A stretch of DNA of 64,000 nucleotides from HXMU1420-13 sp965601825 (GTDB lineage Bacteria; Bacteroidota; Rhodothermia; Balneolales; Balneolaceae). The stretch lies in the NCBI GenBank assembly GCA_965601825.1, contig OZ271839.1:1054001-1118000 (forward strand), written 5' to 3'. Position numbers and translations under genes: made by a program. Below, piece after piece: positions 25,411 to 35,346 of the stretch; the first letter of the stretch is position 1, and each line of letters begins with the position of its first letter. Below the pieces are notes generated by a model. It was given only the letters and a program-made list of their open reading frames with translations. It did not search any database and had not been told where the DNA came from.

Positions 25411-25440
25411 TTGGGTTCAGGGTTATTCTAACTATATTCG
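25411..25440 (+). promoter_or_regulatory. Candidate promoter of the secretion operon
   Basis: TTG at 25411-25413 and TATATTCG at 25433-25440 are separated by 19 bases, the spacing expected for the Bacteroidota -33/-7 pair (consensus TAnnTTTG, one mismatch). The TTG start codon at 25467 lies 26 bases downstream. Confidence 0.45.
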
Positions 25441-25466
25441 GAGCTCAAATTTAATGTCCTGTTTTA

Positions 25467-27584
25467 TTGAAGACTTTTACCGCTTTTTTAGCTTTAATTT
25501 TCTGTGCAACTATTGTTAATGCGCAATCTCCATTTGAAAGACTCGAAACCGATGCTGGTATATTCGGACTCTCAATTACAAACTTCGGGACAATTGGTAA
25601 ACCTGATGTAAGAAATAATACGGAGGGTGGTTCGAGTATGCGATACCCAATCGATACAGGAACCGAGCATTTGTTTGAAGCAGGCATTTGGATTGGGGCG
25701 CAATATAATAATGCTGCATTGCGGGTTTCTACGGCTTCTGTTACCACTTCTGGTGGCTATCGAAGGGGGTTGGCAGGATTTGAATTCTCAGCAGATTCTC
25801 CAATCGGTCAAAGAAGTTCAGACCCAAATAGTGAGTTTTTCTCACCGTTCTCAGTAGGAGAGCAGGACATAATTGCTGAATTCAGTGATCGACGTAGAGA
25901 TGTTAATGGGACTCCAATAAGTGATCATGATACACCGCTTTATGCAGATGTAAGAATGGAAAGCTATAACTGGGGTTTTTCATTTACTGAAAACTTCTCA
26001 ATCATTCGATATGATATAACAAATAATTCCGGGTTATATGCCGCTGAAGCAACCTGGGATAGTGTATTTATAGGGATGTATGCCGATTTAGTAGTTCGCA
26101 ATGTTAATACTGCAACTGAAACAGGTGGAGAGTTTTTTAATAAAAACGGATTAGGCTATATAGACAGTCTCTATACCGCGTATGTTTTTGATGCTGGATC
26201 ACCTGATTTTCCAACCATTAATACATATGGCGCATTATCAATTATTGGAGCTGAATATAGGGGAGAGTATTTTCATCCATCAAATAGTGAAAGACTTGAG
26301 GGTTTGGGTTATAATGCACCTTTTGTAGATCCTAGCTATTGGTTGTTTAGTGCCGGTACAGGTTTATATGTAGGTCCAAGTAATGATCAGCTTCGATATG
26401 AGCGAATGTCAACTAAATTTCCTTTGGATTCAGTAATTGCTGGTCAGTCTGTGAGGGATCAGCTCAGAACAGATGGGCAATCAGGAAATGGAAATTATAT
26501 TACAATGATGTCCATTGGACCTTTTCCTCAAGTTGCGCCAGGCGAAACGATTACCGTTTATTATGCTTTTTCTGCTGCTTTAAAACCGGAAGAATTTCAA
26601 GGCCCTGCTGGAAAAAGAATTGATAATGAAGATTCTAGAGTAGAATTAGTCCGCACCATAGACTCAATTAATCGAGTATTCAGAGGAGAAGATAGAAATA
26701 ATAATGGGATACTCGATGCAGATGAAGATATTGACGAAGATGGGGAATTAACTAGGTATCTATTTCCTACACCTCCGGATAATCCGAATATGAGAGTTGA
26801 GCTTGAAGAAGGTAAGGCAACTCTTTATTGGGATAGAAAGGCCGAAGCAAGTATCGACCGCGTTTCCCGTGAATTAGATTTTGAAGGTTATCGAGTCTAC
26901 AGATCAGAGTTAGGGGATGATTTAAATCCACAAGCTAGGTTGATCAGGGAATTTGATACTCCAGGGAATGATGTAGCTTTCAATACTGGCTTTGATGAGA
27001 TTGAATTAGCAACACCGGTAACCTTTGAAGGAGATACAAATACTTACTATTACGCTTATGAAATCTCCGACCTACTGAGTGGTTGGCAATATGAACTTTC
27101 AGTAACTGCATTCGATAAAGGAAGTGAAACTTTTAGACTGGGTTCACTAGAAACAAGTCCAAATGTTAATGCGGTTCGAGTATTTCCGGGAACACCGGTA
27201 AATGAGAATTTTGGAAGCAATAATTCGCAATACCAGGTGGGAGTTTATCCTAATCCATATCGTATAAATGCAGCTTGGGATGGGACACAAGAAAATGAGA
27301 GAAAAATCAACTTCTATAATCTGCCGGCAAAATCAGAAGTGCGTATTTACACGATAGCAGGTGATATAGTTGGTGAGTTTACTCACGATTCGGAAACATA
27401 CAATGGCGACATTGGATGGTTTTCCAACTTCAGTAGTGATCCGCGTGTACTTCCTGGTGGAGAACATGCGTGGGATTTGCAATCGAATGCAAATCAAATC
27501 CTAACCTCGGGGTTATACCTGTACTCTGTGAAGGATTTAGATTCAGGGGAGATACAAACAGGTAAACTAGTAATCATAAAATAA
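25467..27584 (+). CDS. Secreted protein with T9SS-like C-terminal sorting domain
   Basis: A 705-residue exported protein. Translation must begin at TTG 25467, because only this supplies the signal peptide (KTFTAFLALIFCATIVNAQS). The body is beta-rich without a recognised enzyme motif. Near residues 408-425 there is a Ca-binding-like Asp/Asn-rich loop (DRNNNGILDADEDIDEDG). The C-terminal ~90 residues (VGVYPNPYRIN ... GLYLYSVKDLDSGEIQTGKL) have the PNP motif and final beta strands of type A T9SS sorting domains, implying passage across the outer membrane. It opens a six-gene run, with the next start 12 bases after its stop. Confidence 0.75.
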   Translation: MKTFTAFLALIFCATIVNAQSPFERLETDAGIFGLSITNFGTIGKPDVRNNTEGGSSMRYPIDTGTEHLFEAGIWIGAQYNNAALRVSTASVTTSGGYRRGLAGFEFSADSPIGQRSSDPNSEFFSPFSVGEQDIIAEFSDRRRDVNGTPISDHDTPLYADVRMESYNWGFSFTENFSIIRYDITNNSGLYAAEATWDSVFIGMYADLVVRNVNTATETGGEFFNKNGLGYIDSLYTAYVFDAGSPDFPTINTYGALSIIGAEYRGEYFHPSNSERLEGLGYNAPFVDPSYWLFSAGTGLYVGPSNDQLRYERMSTKFPLDSVIAGQSVRDQLRTDGQSGNGNYITMMSIGPFPQVAPGETITVYYAFSAALKPEEFQGPAGKRIDNEDSRVELVRTIDSINRVFRGEDRNNNGILDADEDIDEDGELTRYLFPTPPDNPNMRVELEEGKATLYWDRKAEASIDRVSRELDFEGYRVYRSELGDDLNPQARLIREFDTPGNDVAFNTGFDEIELATPVTFEGDTNTYYYAYEISDLLSGWQYELSVTAFDKGSETFRLGSLETSPNVNAVRVFPGTPVNENFGSNNSQYQVGVYPNPYRINAAWDGTQENERKINFYNLPAKSEVRIYTIAGDIVGEFTHDSETYNGDIGWFSNFSSDPRVLPGGEHAWDLQSNANQILTSGLYLYSVKDLDSGEIQTGKLVIIK

Positions 27585-27595
27585 AAACAATCAAT

Positions 27596-30500
27596 ATGAA
27601 TAGACTTATACAATGTTTATCTGTGCTGATGTTGTTAGCAATCTCAACAAAAGTACAGGCACAAGATGTTCTGATTTTCTCAGAATACATTGAGGGTTCT
27701 AGTAATAATAAAGCTCTTGAAATATTTAATCCTAATGCAACTGCCGTTGATTTAGCTGATTATCAAATCGCTCAGGCAGTTAATGGACGCGATGGGTGGG
27801 AGTTCTTTTATTCTTTTCCAAATGGATCAAGTATTCCTCCATATGGGACTTTTGTAATACTTAACTCACAAACAAGTGAAGATGTTTTTGACCCAGCATT
27901 TGCCAATGATGTACTTTCTGGTGGCAGTCCGGTAACACATAATGGGGATGATGCTCGCGCTATAGTTCACATTGCAGGTACAGATACTACAATAATCGAT
28001 GTTTTTGGTGATCCAGATAATGATCCTGGCAGCGGTTGGGCAGTTGGTGATTCTGCAAATGCAACACAAAATCGTACACTAATTCGTAAATCTTCAATCG
28101 CTGTAGGAAATAATACCGCTCTTGGTTCTTTCGGTACAGATGACGCTTCTTCTGAATGGATTGTTAAACTACAAGATGATTTTTCTGATCTTGGATATCA
28201 TGATTTTGACGGCACACCATTTTCTGTTCGTGATTTAAATACATATCCTGGTTTGGATGTATTTAATGCTACAAATTTAGGAATGGGTCCATTTGTAGGT
28301 GAAGAGGTTACTTTTACAGGCGTAATTATCTCAAATCCAAAAAGTTCAGGTGCTTCTGGACCAATTGATGATGGAAATGATGGAACAATTGATGGTGTAA
28401 GTAGAATCCATTTGTTCGTTACGGATACTACAGCAATGAGCCGTGGTAGAGAAGGAATGTCAATACGTATTGTAGAAACTTCCTATGAGTATTTTGAAAA
28501 TTTACAAGTTGGTGACGTAGTTACTATTACGGGTGAGCATTCATTTTTCTTTGCAACAGCACAATTCAATGTAACTCAGCCGCCTACTATCGTTGGTTCA
28601 GTCTTTTTAACAATGCCAGAATATTTGCCACTTCTCGATCCTATAGAGGTTGATGTTACCGACCTTAATATGTTCGATGATGGTGAGTTAGTTTTAAAAC
28701 CAAGAAGCTATGAAAAGTATAATGGTAGCTATGTAAGCATCACAAATGCTACAGTATCAAATATTACATTTGGAACTGGATTTGCTGAAGGTAGAATTCA
28801 ATGGGCTGTTAATGAGGATGGGTCTAGAATATATGTAGAGGATGTATCTTTACGCTACAGAAATGATAGAAATGATGGATACCTGGCGGGATGGAACTAT
28901 CGTAGAGATGCGGTCGATGGTGAATTTACTCCTCCACCAGCAGGTGCATTAGTTAATATTAGTGGTTTCCTCTCTCTTAATGGTGGTAATGATCCTGATG
29001 GTATTTACGGTGATTCAGAGCCATTTAATATCGCTCCATTTGAAGATGGAAAGAGATGGATTGAAGACAATAGTGGTACGCCAGTCTTGTGTACAGATGG
29101 TGAATTTTGTGCACCAGAAGGAGGAACCTTTGAGTGGCCAAATGATTTGACGGTTCTAGGGCTTCCACCAGTAGTATCAAATGTTGCACTTTCTGATTCA
29201 ACTGTTGAGTCTAATCAGGCAATAACAGTAACTGCAAATGCAGAAGCTGCAGAAGGTACTCTCACGAAAGTAGAACTTATTTATACTATCGACGGTGTAG
29301 CTGACACACTAGCTATGACTAATACAACAGGAACAGAGTTTACGGCAACTATCCCTGGTCAACCAGATTTAACTACAGTAAACTTTAGAGTTGAAGCAAC
29401 GGATGACAGTGGATTTGTTGGTAAGGCTCCTGAATCTGGTGAATACAGCTACTTTGTAACGGATACACAAATTACAACCATACAATTTGTCCAAGAAACT
29501 CAGGATGGCGAATCAGGTCCTAGTCAACTAGATGGCGTTGGTCCTGTTCCAGCTAATATTACAGCAACTGTTACGGTAAGTGCTATTACAGATGGTTTTA
29601 TTGCAATTCAAGATAGATCTGCAGCTTGGTCTGGTATTTTTGTCGAAACTGGTGACGACGCGGATAATCTCGAAGAGGGTGACATTATCAATGTTACGAA
29701 GTTTGAAATCGATGAAGTATTTGGTGTAACCTATATGTCCATTATCGAATTCACTGAAACAGGTGTTAACACAATGATGGACACATTGGCTGTTACTGGT
29801 CTTTTAACACAAGATATAACTAGTAACTATGAGCCATATGAAGGTACATGGGTAACGCTATCTGACGTTAAAGTGACGACAAACCAAGCAGATGGTCCAG
29901 GAAGCGACTTTGGTGAATTTGAGATTGGTTCTAGACAAGGTGGTGGTGTAGCTGATACTTTAATGGCTGGTGAAGGGTTGAGATATAATGACTCATCCTC
30001 TCGATTGTCAAGTTCTGTGAATGAGACAATTAAAATTGGGGCTACTTTCGACGCAATTTCTGGCATCTTAGATTTCTCTTTCGGAAACGAAAAACTAATA
30101 GGTGGTAATCCTGCATTCTTTGATTCTGATGATTTTACATTACCAAATCCAAGATTTGCATTAGATTCACCATCGGATAATGCTGTTGTAGAAGTGACAA
30201 ATGATGTTACCGTTGAATGGGTTGGAACAACCGACTTCGATGGTAATGATGTTGCTTATGAGTGGGTATTGTATCAAACTGATTCAACTGAGGTTGTTGC
30301 AGTACCATCAAATAGTTCTGGTGAAGATGCAGCTGTTACTCTTCCATTTGCAACGGTTGATGGCTTACTGGCTGGTGCAGGATTGTCAGTTGGTGAAAGT
30401 GCTGACTTCTTATGGAGTGTAAGGGTAAATGATGGTTTCGATACATTGAATGTAGCAACTAGCTACGATCTTGCTACAAATTCTTTCGATACACTGTTCT

Positions 30501-30826
30501 ATAACATAACTTTGACACGTGGAATATTAACCAATTCAGAACTTGAAAATGGTATACCTGCAAAGTTTGCTTTAGAGCAAAACTATCCTAATCCGTTTAA
30601 TCCAAGTACTAATATCAACTTTGCTCTACCACAAGCTAGTAGAGTAACACTAACCGTGTATGATATGCTTGGACGAAAAGTGGCAACACTTCTTGATGGC
30701 GATCAACTGCAAGCTGCTAATCATAGCGTTAGATTCGACGCATCTGCTCTTGCAAGTGGTATGTACATCTATCGTATCGAAGCTGGTTCTTTTGTAAGTA
30801 CCCGCAAAATGATGCTAATTAAATAA
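27596..30826 (+). CDS. Secreted lamin-tail-domain protein with T9SS type A sorting domain
   Basis: A 1076-residue protein with signal peptide (ending STKVQAQ). Residues ~22-180 fit a lamin-tail (LTD) domain (FSEYIEGSSNNKALEIFNP, YGTFVILNS), a fold common in secreted nucleases and surface proteins. Two beta-rich, OB-like modules follow (about 220-480 and 630-840), with an Ig-like stretch between them. The tail contains LEQNYPNPFNPSTNINFAL and GMYIYRIEAG, the classical T9SS type A signal. No nuclease catalytic motif was found. It lies 12 bases after the preceding T9SS gene and is followed by a hairpin, so downstream expression may be partly attenuated. Confidence 0.8.
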   Translation: MNRLIQCLSVLMLLAISTKVQAQDVLIFSEYIEGSSNNKALEIFNPNATAVDLADYQIAQAVNGRDGWEFFYSFPNGSSIPPYGTFVILNSQTSEDVFDPAFANDVLSGGSPVTHNGDDARAIVHIAGTDTTIIDVFGDPDNDPGSGWAVGDSANATQNRTLIRKSSIAVGNNTALGSFGTDDASSEWIVKLQDDFSDLGYHDFDGTPFSVRDLNTYPGLDVFNATNLGMGPFVGEEVTFTGVIISNPKSSGASGPIDDGNDGTIDGVSRIHLFVTDTTAMSRGREGMSIRIVETSYEYFENLQVGDVVTITGEHSFFFATAQFNVTQPPTIVGSVFLTMPEYLPLLDPIEVDVTDLNMFDDGELVLKPRSYEKYNGSYVSITNATVSNITFGTGFAEGRIQWAVNEDGSRIYVEDVSLRYRNDRNDGYLAGWNYRRDAVDGEFTPPPAGALVNISGFLSLNGGNDPDGIYGDSEPFNIAPFEDGKRWIEDNSGTPVLCTDGEFCAPEGGTFEWPNDLTVLGLPPVVSNVALSDSTVESNQAITVTANAEAAEGTLTKVELIYTIDGVADTLAMTNTTGTEFTATIPGQPDLTTVNFRVEATDDSGFVGKAPESGEYSYFVTDTQITTIQFVQETQDGESGPSQLDGVGPVPANITATVTVSAITDGFIAIQDRSAAWSGIFVETGDDADNLEEGDIINVTKFEIDEVFGVTYMSIIEFTETGVNTMMDTLAVTGLLTQDITSNYEPYEGTWVTLSDVKVTTNQADGPGSDFGEFEIGSRQGGGVADTLMAGEGLRYNDSSSRLSSSVNETIKIGATFDAISGILDFSFGNEKLIGGNPAFFDSDDFTLPNPRFALDSPSDNAVVEVTNDVTVEWVGTTDFDGNDVAYEWVLYQTDSTEVVAVPSNSSGEDAAVTLPFATVDGLLAGAGLSVGESADFLWSVRVNDGFDTLNVATSYDLATNSFDTLFYNITLTRGILTNSELENGIPAKFALEQNYPNPFNPSTNINFALPQASRVTLTVYDMLGRKVATLLDGDQLQAANHSVRFDASALASGMYIYRIEAGSFVSTRKMMLIK

Positions 30827-30837
30827 TACACTATTTA

Positions 30838-30864
30838 TGCAGGCTGGGCTTAGCTCAGCCTGCA
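30838..30864 (+). terminator. Hairpin within the secretion operon
   Basis: TGCAGGCTG and CAGCCTGCA form a perfect 9-base stem with a 9-base loop, followed by AATTTTAATT. It lies between the LTD protein gene and the lipoprotein gene and may be a partial terminator or an mRNA-stabilising 3' hairpin. Confidence 0.65.
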
Positions 30865-30884
30865 ATTTTAATTGAATTCTTTTA

Positions 30885-32378
30885 TTGAACTCCTTCAAGC
30901 TCATATCCTTTTTTCTTCTTGGCATTATCATTCTAGGAACATGTGAAACAGCACCTACAGGTGACTTTGTTGAGAATAATCCACCTAATACATTTTTAAC
31001 GGTTGAGCAGATAAATCGTGAAGGTGATTTTAGGTTATCAAGTCAGATAAATATCTCTTGGTGGGGTACTGATAGCGACGGATATATAGTCGGTTATGAG
31101 TACGCAATCAATGACACTTCCGAAAATGCATGGAGTTTTACTACTAGAACGGATAGTACATTTATCCTTCCGATAGAAGAAGGTGAAAGCCAAGATGATG
31201 TTCTATTTAAAATAAGAGCGATTGACGATGATGGTGCAGTTGATACAGATGGCGCAGAATTGATATTTCCGATTGTGAATTCTGCACCAAGTGTATCTTT
31301 AAATCTGACCGAGCTTCCTGCGGATACCATGTATGCAATCGCAAGTTTTGGATGGGCTATTGATGATCCGGATGGTCTCTCAAATATTGATCGAACAGAA
31401 ATTATTATTAATAATAAGCAAGGTGAATGGGTAGAAATACCAATTCCAACAGATGAGAATCAGATTTTTATTAGTTTAGAAGTTGATAATTCTACAACTG
31501 GAATCAAAGATGCGAATGTCTACCAAGGGCGGAGTTATCAAAGACTAATAGATGTGAATATATCTGGAATAGCAGTTGATGCATTAAACACTTTTTATGT
31601 GCGAACGGTAGATAATGCTGGCGCTGTAAGTTCTATTGACTCTACATCCTGGTATGTAAAACAACAAACTTCGAATACTTTATTCTTCAACGATTTTAGA
31701 GGGTCGAATTCAGATCAAGAACAAAGTGCTCACTTAGATCTACTAGCTCAATTAAACATAACTCCTGATGTTTGGGTTATCAACGATGGTGAGTTAAGTC
31801 TTGGTGTAGTTCCATTCTCAACTGCATTTCCGGCGGTGAAGGATCCTACGCTTACTAATACCTTAAAGAACTGGGATCATATTTATTGGATATCAAATGA
31901 TTTGAGAAGGAATATTTCTTCTGGACAAGAAATATTGACAGACTTCTTTGATGAAGGTGGTACACTATATGCAAATATACCAATTACTGGTATTGACCAA
32001 GAAAGTGAGGTTTTTGGGTTGATTCCTGTTGATTCTATCGCAAATGGTGCCTTTTTAGTTTTAGATGAGAAGTCAATTAATGTTGATTCACCTGAAATCC
32101 CACAAGAACTGGCAATGGAAATTGATGTAAGCTTTGCCGTGGATTATGCTCAGCCTTTAAAACCAATTAGTGGAGCTAAGAGTCTTTTTTCAGCTGATTT
32201 TGATAGACGTACTTCAAGAGGAGTAAGAGCATATGATGGGTACGAATCGATAATAATTGAAAATGCGGAAGGGAATCTTATTTACTTCAGTTTGAATTAT
32301 TCAGATGTCAATGGAAATAACAATTTGATTGATGTGTTACAAGAGCTCCTCATTAACCGTCTAAACTTTAAGCAATAG
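30885..32378 (+). CDS. Lipoprotein with fibronectin-like domains
   Basis: A 497-residue protein starting at TTG 30885; a TTG start is needed to supply the lipoprotein signal with lipobox ILGTC. The N-terminal half has two Ig/fibronectin-type modules (ISWWGTDSDGYIVGYEYAIN; ASFGWAIDDPDGLSNI). The C-terminal half (about 260-490) resembles an alpha/beta glutamine-amidotransferase-like scaffold (LFFNDFRGSN, WDHIYWISND, FDEGGTLYANI) with no catalytic Cys evident. It is probably surface- or periplasm-anchored. The TonB-dependent receptor gene begins 4 bases downstream, suggesting the lipoprotein partners with the receptor, as SusD-like proteins do with SusC, although it is not SusD by sequence. Confidence 0.7.
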   Translation: MNSFKLISFFLLGIIILGTCETAPTGDFVENNPPNTFLTVEQINREGDFRLSSQINISWWGTDSDGYIVGYEYAINDTSENAWSFTTRTDSTFILPIEEGESQDDVLFKIRAIDDDGAVDTDGAELIFPIVNSAPSVSLNLTELPADTMYAIASFGWAIDDPDGLSNIDRTEIIINNKQGEWVEIPIPTDENQIFISLEVDNSTTGIKDANVYQGRSYQRLIDVNISGIAVDALNTFYVRTVDNAGAVSSIDSTSWYVKQQTSNTLFFNDFRGSNSDQEQSAHLDLLAQLNITPDVWVINDGELSLGVVPFSTAFPAVKDPTLTNTLKNWDHIYWISNDLRRNISSGQEILTDFFDEGGTLYANIPITGIDQESEVFGLIPVDSIANGAFLVLDEKSINVDSPEIPQELAMEIDVSFAVDYAQPLKPISGAKSLFSADFDRRTSRGVRAYDGYESIIIENAEGNLIYFSLNYSDVNGNNNLIDVLQELLINRLNFKQ

Positions 32379-32382
32379 TATT

Positions 32383-35346
32383 ATGAGAAAAAGTCTTTTT
32401 CTTGGTTTCGTTTTTCTATTTGGTTTGATATCAATCGATGCTATTGCTCAACGACCTGGAACAGGCACCATAAGAGGTATAATATTAGAAGCTGGTATCA
32501 ATGAGCCACTCCCAACAGTGAGCGTGAGAATTTTAGGATCGAACCTTGGGGCTGCTACCGATTTAGATGGTGAATACATTATTCGAAATGTTCGGCCTGG
32601 TGAATATACTATCGAGATTTCGTTTTTAGGATTTAAACGGGTACAGGTAACAGGTGTACGCGTAGTTGCCGGTGAAACTACGGAGGTGAATCAGACACTT
32701 GAAGAAGAAGTTTATGAATCTGATCAAGAAGTAGTTGTAATTGGAGAGGCTCCGATTTTTGATGTTGAGAAATCGAATACTTCAGTAACTATTTCAAAGC
32801 AAGACTTGGAGGCGGCTCCCATTCAAAGAGTAGAAGATGCTGTATCCCTGCAATCTGGTGTAGTAAAAGATCCAACCGGATTATATATCAAAGGTGGACG
32901 CGCTTATGAAACCGGCTTTGTTGTAGATGGTGTTTCGGCACAGGATCCGCTTGCAGGTACCGGATTTGGATTAGATCTTGGTTCTAATTCTTTCTCAAAT
33001 GTTGAAGTTATTACAGGTGGGGTCGGTGCAGAATACGGTGATGTAACGTCAGGTGTTGTTGCAGTAAGAACTCAGAATGGTGGTGATCGTTATGAAGGAA
33101 CCTTTACTCACAAGCGTGACAACACAGGTTCTAATAACCTTAGCAATCAGGCAAACTTTTTTGAAGATGTTTATGAACTAAACTTTGGTGGCCCAAGTGT
33201 ATTAACTGAAAGGCTGCTGCCTGCTTTAGGAATTGATATTCCGGGAAAGATGACTTTCTTCTTGACTGGTCAGGTTGGTTTAACAGATGGCTACACTAAG
33301 CTTTCAGCAAACCAGATTAGATCATCTATCGTTGGAAGTGATTTTTGGTCACCGAGACAAGGAAATCGTTGGAATGGGATGTTGAAGCTAACTTATAATG
33401 TTAGACCGGGTCTTCGAATTCAGGGTGCTTACAAGCGCTCTCTTACAATCAACCAAAATACGAGAATGCTTCAAATCACAGGGGCAGACACTCAGATTCG
33501 TCCGGGCTTCCAGTTTGCATTCTCAAATGGTTTTTTGGACAACGCAAATACATATACTCACGATAGTAATCTTTCTTATCTGAAGTGGACACAAACGATC
33601 AATGAAAGCTCATTTTATGAAGTTCAATTCAGCCGATTATTTACAAGACTTCGTGCCGATGCTAATGGTCGTGATTGGAGACCGGACAATGTAGATAGTG
33701 AATTCGATCCAGAAAGTATTGTAACAAGTCCGGCAGAAGAGTTTCAGGGAACTGATGACTTTACATATGTATTAGCTGGTCCCGGATATTTTAATAATGG
33801 TGGAATTGCTCGGTTATGGCATGATCACTTTGCGGAAGAATTAACATTGAAGTCGACTTTTACCAAGTTTTTTGGAGACCGTGAGAATCAGATTGTAATT
33901 GGTTTTGAAGCTAAATTCAATGACTATCAATGGGTTGATATAACTCGACCATGGATTGGAGCACCTATCCAAATTGATGAGAATACTGTTTCAGAGACAT
34001 TTAGAGTAGGTGAGACTTTTGATGCCTGGAGAGTAAAGCCAAAAAGAGGAGCTCTCTTCATCACAGATAAGATTCGCTACAATGGGTTGATTGCAAATAT
34101 TGGAGCAAGATTCGAGTATTGGGCACCCGGACAGTATGTGGACGAAGCGGTAGAAGATGCGTTGGATCCAAACACGATTTCTACTATCCCTAGATTTATT
34201 GCTGAAGATTATCAAGACAACACGACTAAAATCGCAGGACTTCGATACAAGTTTAGATTCTTACCTAAAATCAACGTTTCTTTCCCCGTTCGTGATAATC
34301 AGGTACTGTTTTTCAATTATGGTCATTCAGCACGAGTGCCACATCCAACCTTTATTTATGCAGGTTTAGATCCTTTCTTCCAGGATCAATCAGATTTACC
34401 AGATTTAGGGAATCCAAATCTAGACCCAGAAATTGATATTTCATACGAGATCGGTTTGAGAAATCAAATCACAGCTAATGATGCATTGAATGTGTCAGCA
34501 TTCTGGAGAGATAAGTATGATTTCGTTACCTCTCAGTTAATCAGAGTACAGGATGTTGATGGTCGAGATGTGACAAAAGCATTCAGAATTAATGGTGATT
34601 ATGCAAGAGCAAGAGGTGTTGAAGTATCTTACCTAAAACGCTACAAAGATTTACTACGTGGTCAATTGTCATTCACATACTCAAGAGCTGAAGGTTTGAG
34701 TTCAACTAATGATGACAACTTAAATAGCATAAATGCCAGACAAAACATTGGTGCAAATGTTGAAACACCTTTAGCTTGGGATCGACCTTTTGATATCAAA
34801 GGTAATGTGACATTTACTTATGATCGGGCAAATCCATTGTTTGATCTAGGGATTTTAAATGATTTCCAGATGTTTTTATCTGCTGTTTGGAGAAGTGGAA
34901 CCAGATATACTCCAACTGAATTAGTCGGTTTTCAACGTAATCCTGTAACCGGTGTTGAAGATTGGAGACCAATTTATGAGCGAGTAGATGACCCTGCGGA
35001 GAGATTTAGTCAAATCGGTCCGGCTTGGTTTACTATGGATTTCAACTTTAGAAAATGGTTTGAAGTAAATGGTACTCGCATATCAACCTTTGTTGAAATT
35101 ACTAATCTGTTGAATAACCGAAGTTCTGTAATTGTAAACCCAGTTACAGGTGAAGGTTATAAGCAATATCCAACAGATCCTGCATCGCTCATAGCATTAC
35201 GCGATGACCGAAGTTATGATGTACCAAGTAATGTTCGCGATCCAAGGTACATCGACCCTACAGACAATAATTTACCAGCCTACGATAATCCTGCCAATTA
35301 CATTCAGCAGAGACACATCCTGGTCGGCTTATCGGTACGTTTTTAA
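32383..35346 (+). CDS. TonB-dependent receptor with N-terminal carboxypeptidase-like domain
   Basis: A 987-residue outer-membrane protein: signal peptide (to about residue 22, ending IDAIAQ), a carboxypeptidase-regulatory-like domain (about 25-110; GTIRGIILEAGINEPLPTVS, YTIEISFLGFKRV), a TonB plug (about 120-230; GLYIKGGRAYETGFVVDGVS, EVITGGVGAEYGDVTSGVV) and a 22-strand-type barrel to the C-terminus, ending LVGLSVRF with a terminal Phe. The substrate is unknown. Its stop codon shares one base with the PorV-like start, showing tight coupling. It probably moves a ligand handled by the secreted proteins of the same operon (inference). Confidence 0.88.
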   Translation: MRKSLFLGFVFLFGLISIDAIAQRPGTGTIRGIILEAGINEPLPTVSVRILGSNLGAATDLDGEYIIRNVRPGEYTIEISFLGFKRVQVTGVRVVAGETTEVNQTLEEEVYESDQEVVVIGEAPIFDVEKSNTSVTISKQDLEAAPIQRVEDAVSLQSGVVKDPTGLYIKGGRAYETGFVVDGVSAQDPLAGTGFGLDLGSNSFSNVEVITGGVGAEYGDVTSGVVAVRTQNGGDRYEGTFTHKRDNTGSNNLSNQANFFEDVYELNFGGPSVLTERLLPALGIDIPGKMTFFLTGQVGLTDGYTKLSANQIRSSIVGSDFWSPRQGNRWNGMLKLTYNVRPGLRIQGAYKRSLTINQNTRMLQITGADTQIRPGFQFAFSNGFLDNANTYTHDSNLSYLKWTQTINESSFYEVQFSRLFTRLRADANGRDWRPDNVDSEFDPESIVTSPAEEFQGTDDFTYVLAGPGYFNNGGIARLWHDHFAEELTLKSTFTKFFGDRENQIVIGFEAKFNDYQWVDITRPWIGAPIQIDENTVSETFRVGETFDAWRVKPKRGALFITDKIRYNGLIANIGARFEYWAPGQYVDEAVEDALDPNTISTIPRFIAEDYQDNTTKIAGLRYKFRFLPKINVSFPVRDNQVLFFNYGHSARVPHPTFIYAGLDPFFQDQSDLPDLGNPNLDPEIDISYEIGLRNQITANDALNVSAFWRDKYDFVTSQLIRVQDVDGRDVTKAFRINGDYARARGVEVSYLKRYKDLLRGQLSFTYSRAEGLSSTNDDNLNSINARQNIGANVETPLAWDRPFDIKGNVTFTYDRANPLFDLGILNDFQMFLSAVWRSGTRYTPTELVGFQRNPVTGVEDWRPIYERVDDPAERFSQIGPAWFTMDFNFRKWFEVNGTRISTFVEITNLLNNRSSVIVNPVTGEGYKQYPTDPASLIALRDDRSYDVPSNVRDPRYIDPTDNNLPAYDNPANYIQQRHILVGLSVRF

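Noticed and set aside
30885..32378. SusD-like protein
   Set aside because: It is a lipoprotein beside a TonB receptor, but it has Ig-like and alpha/beta modules and none of the TPR-type SusD features.
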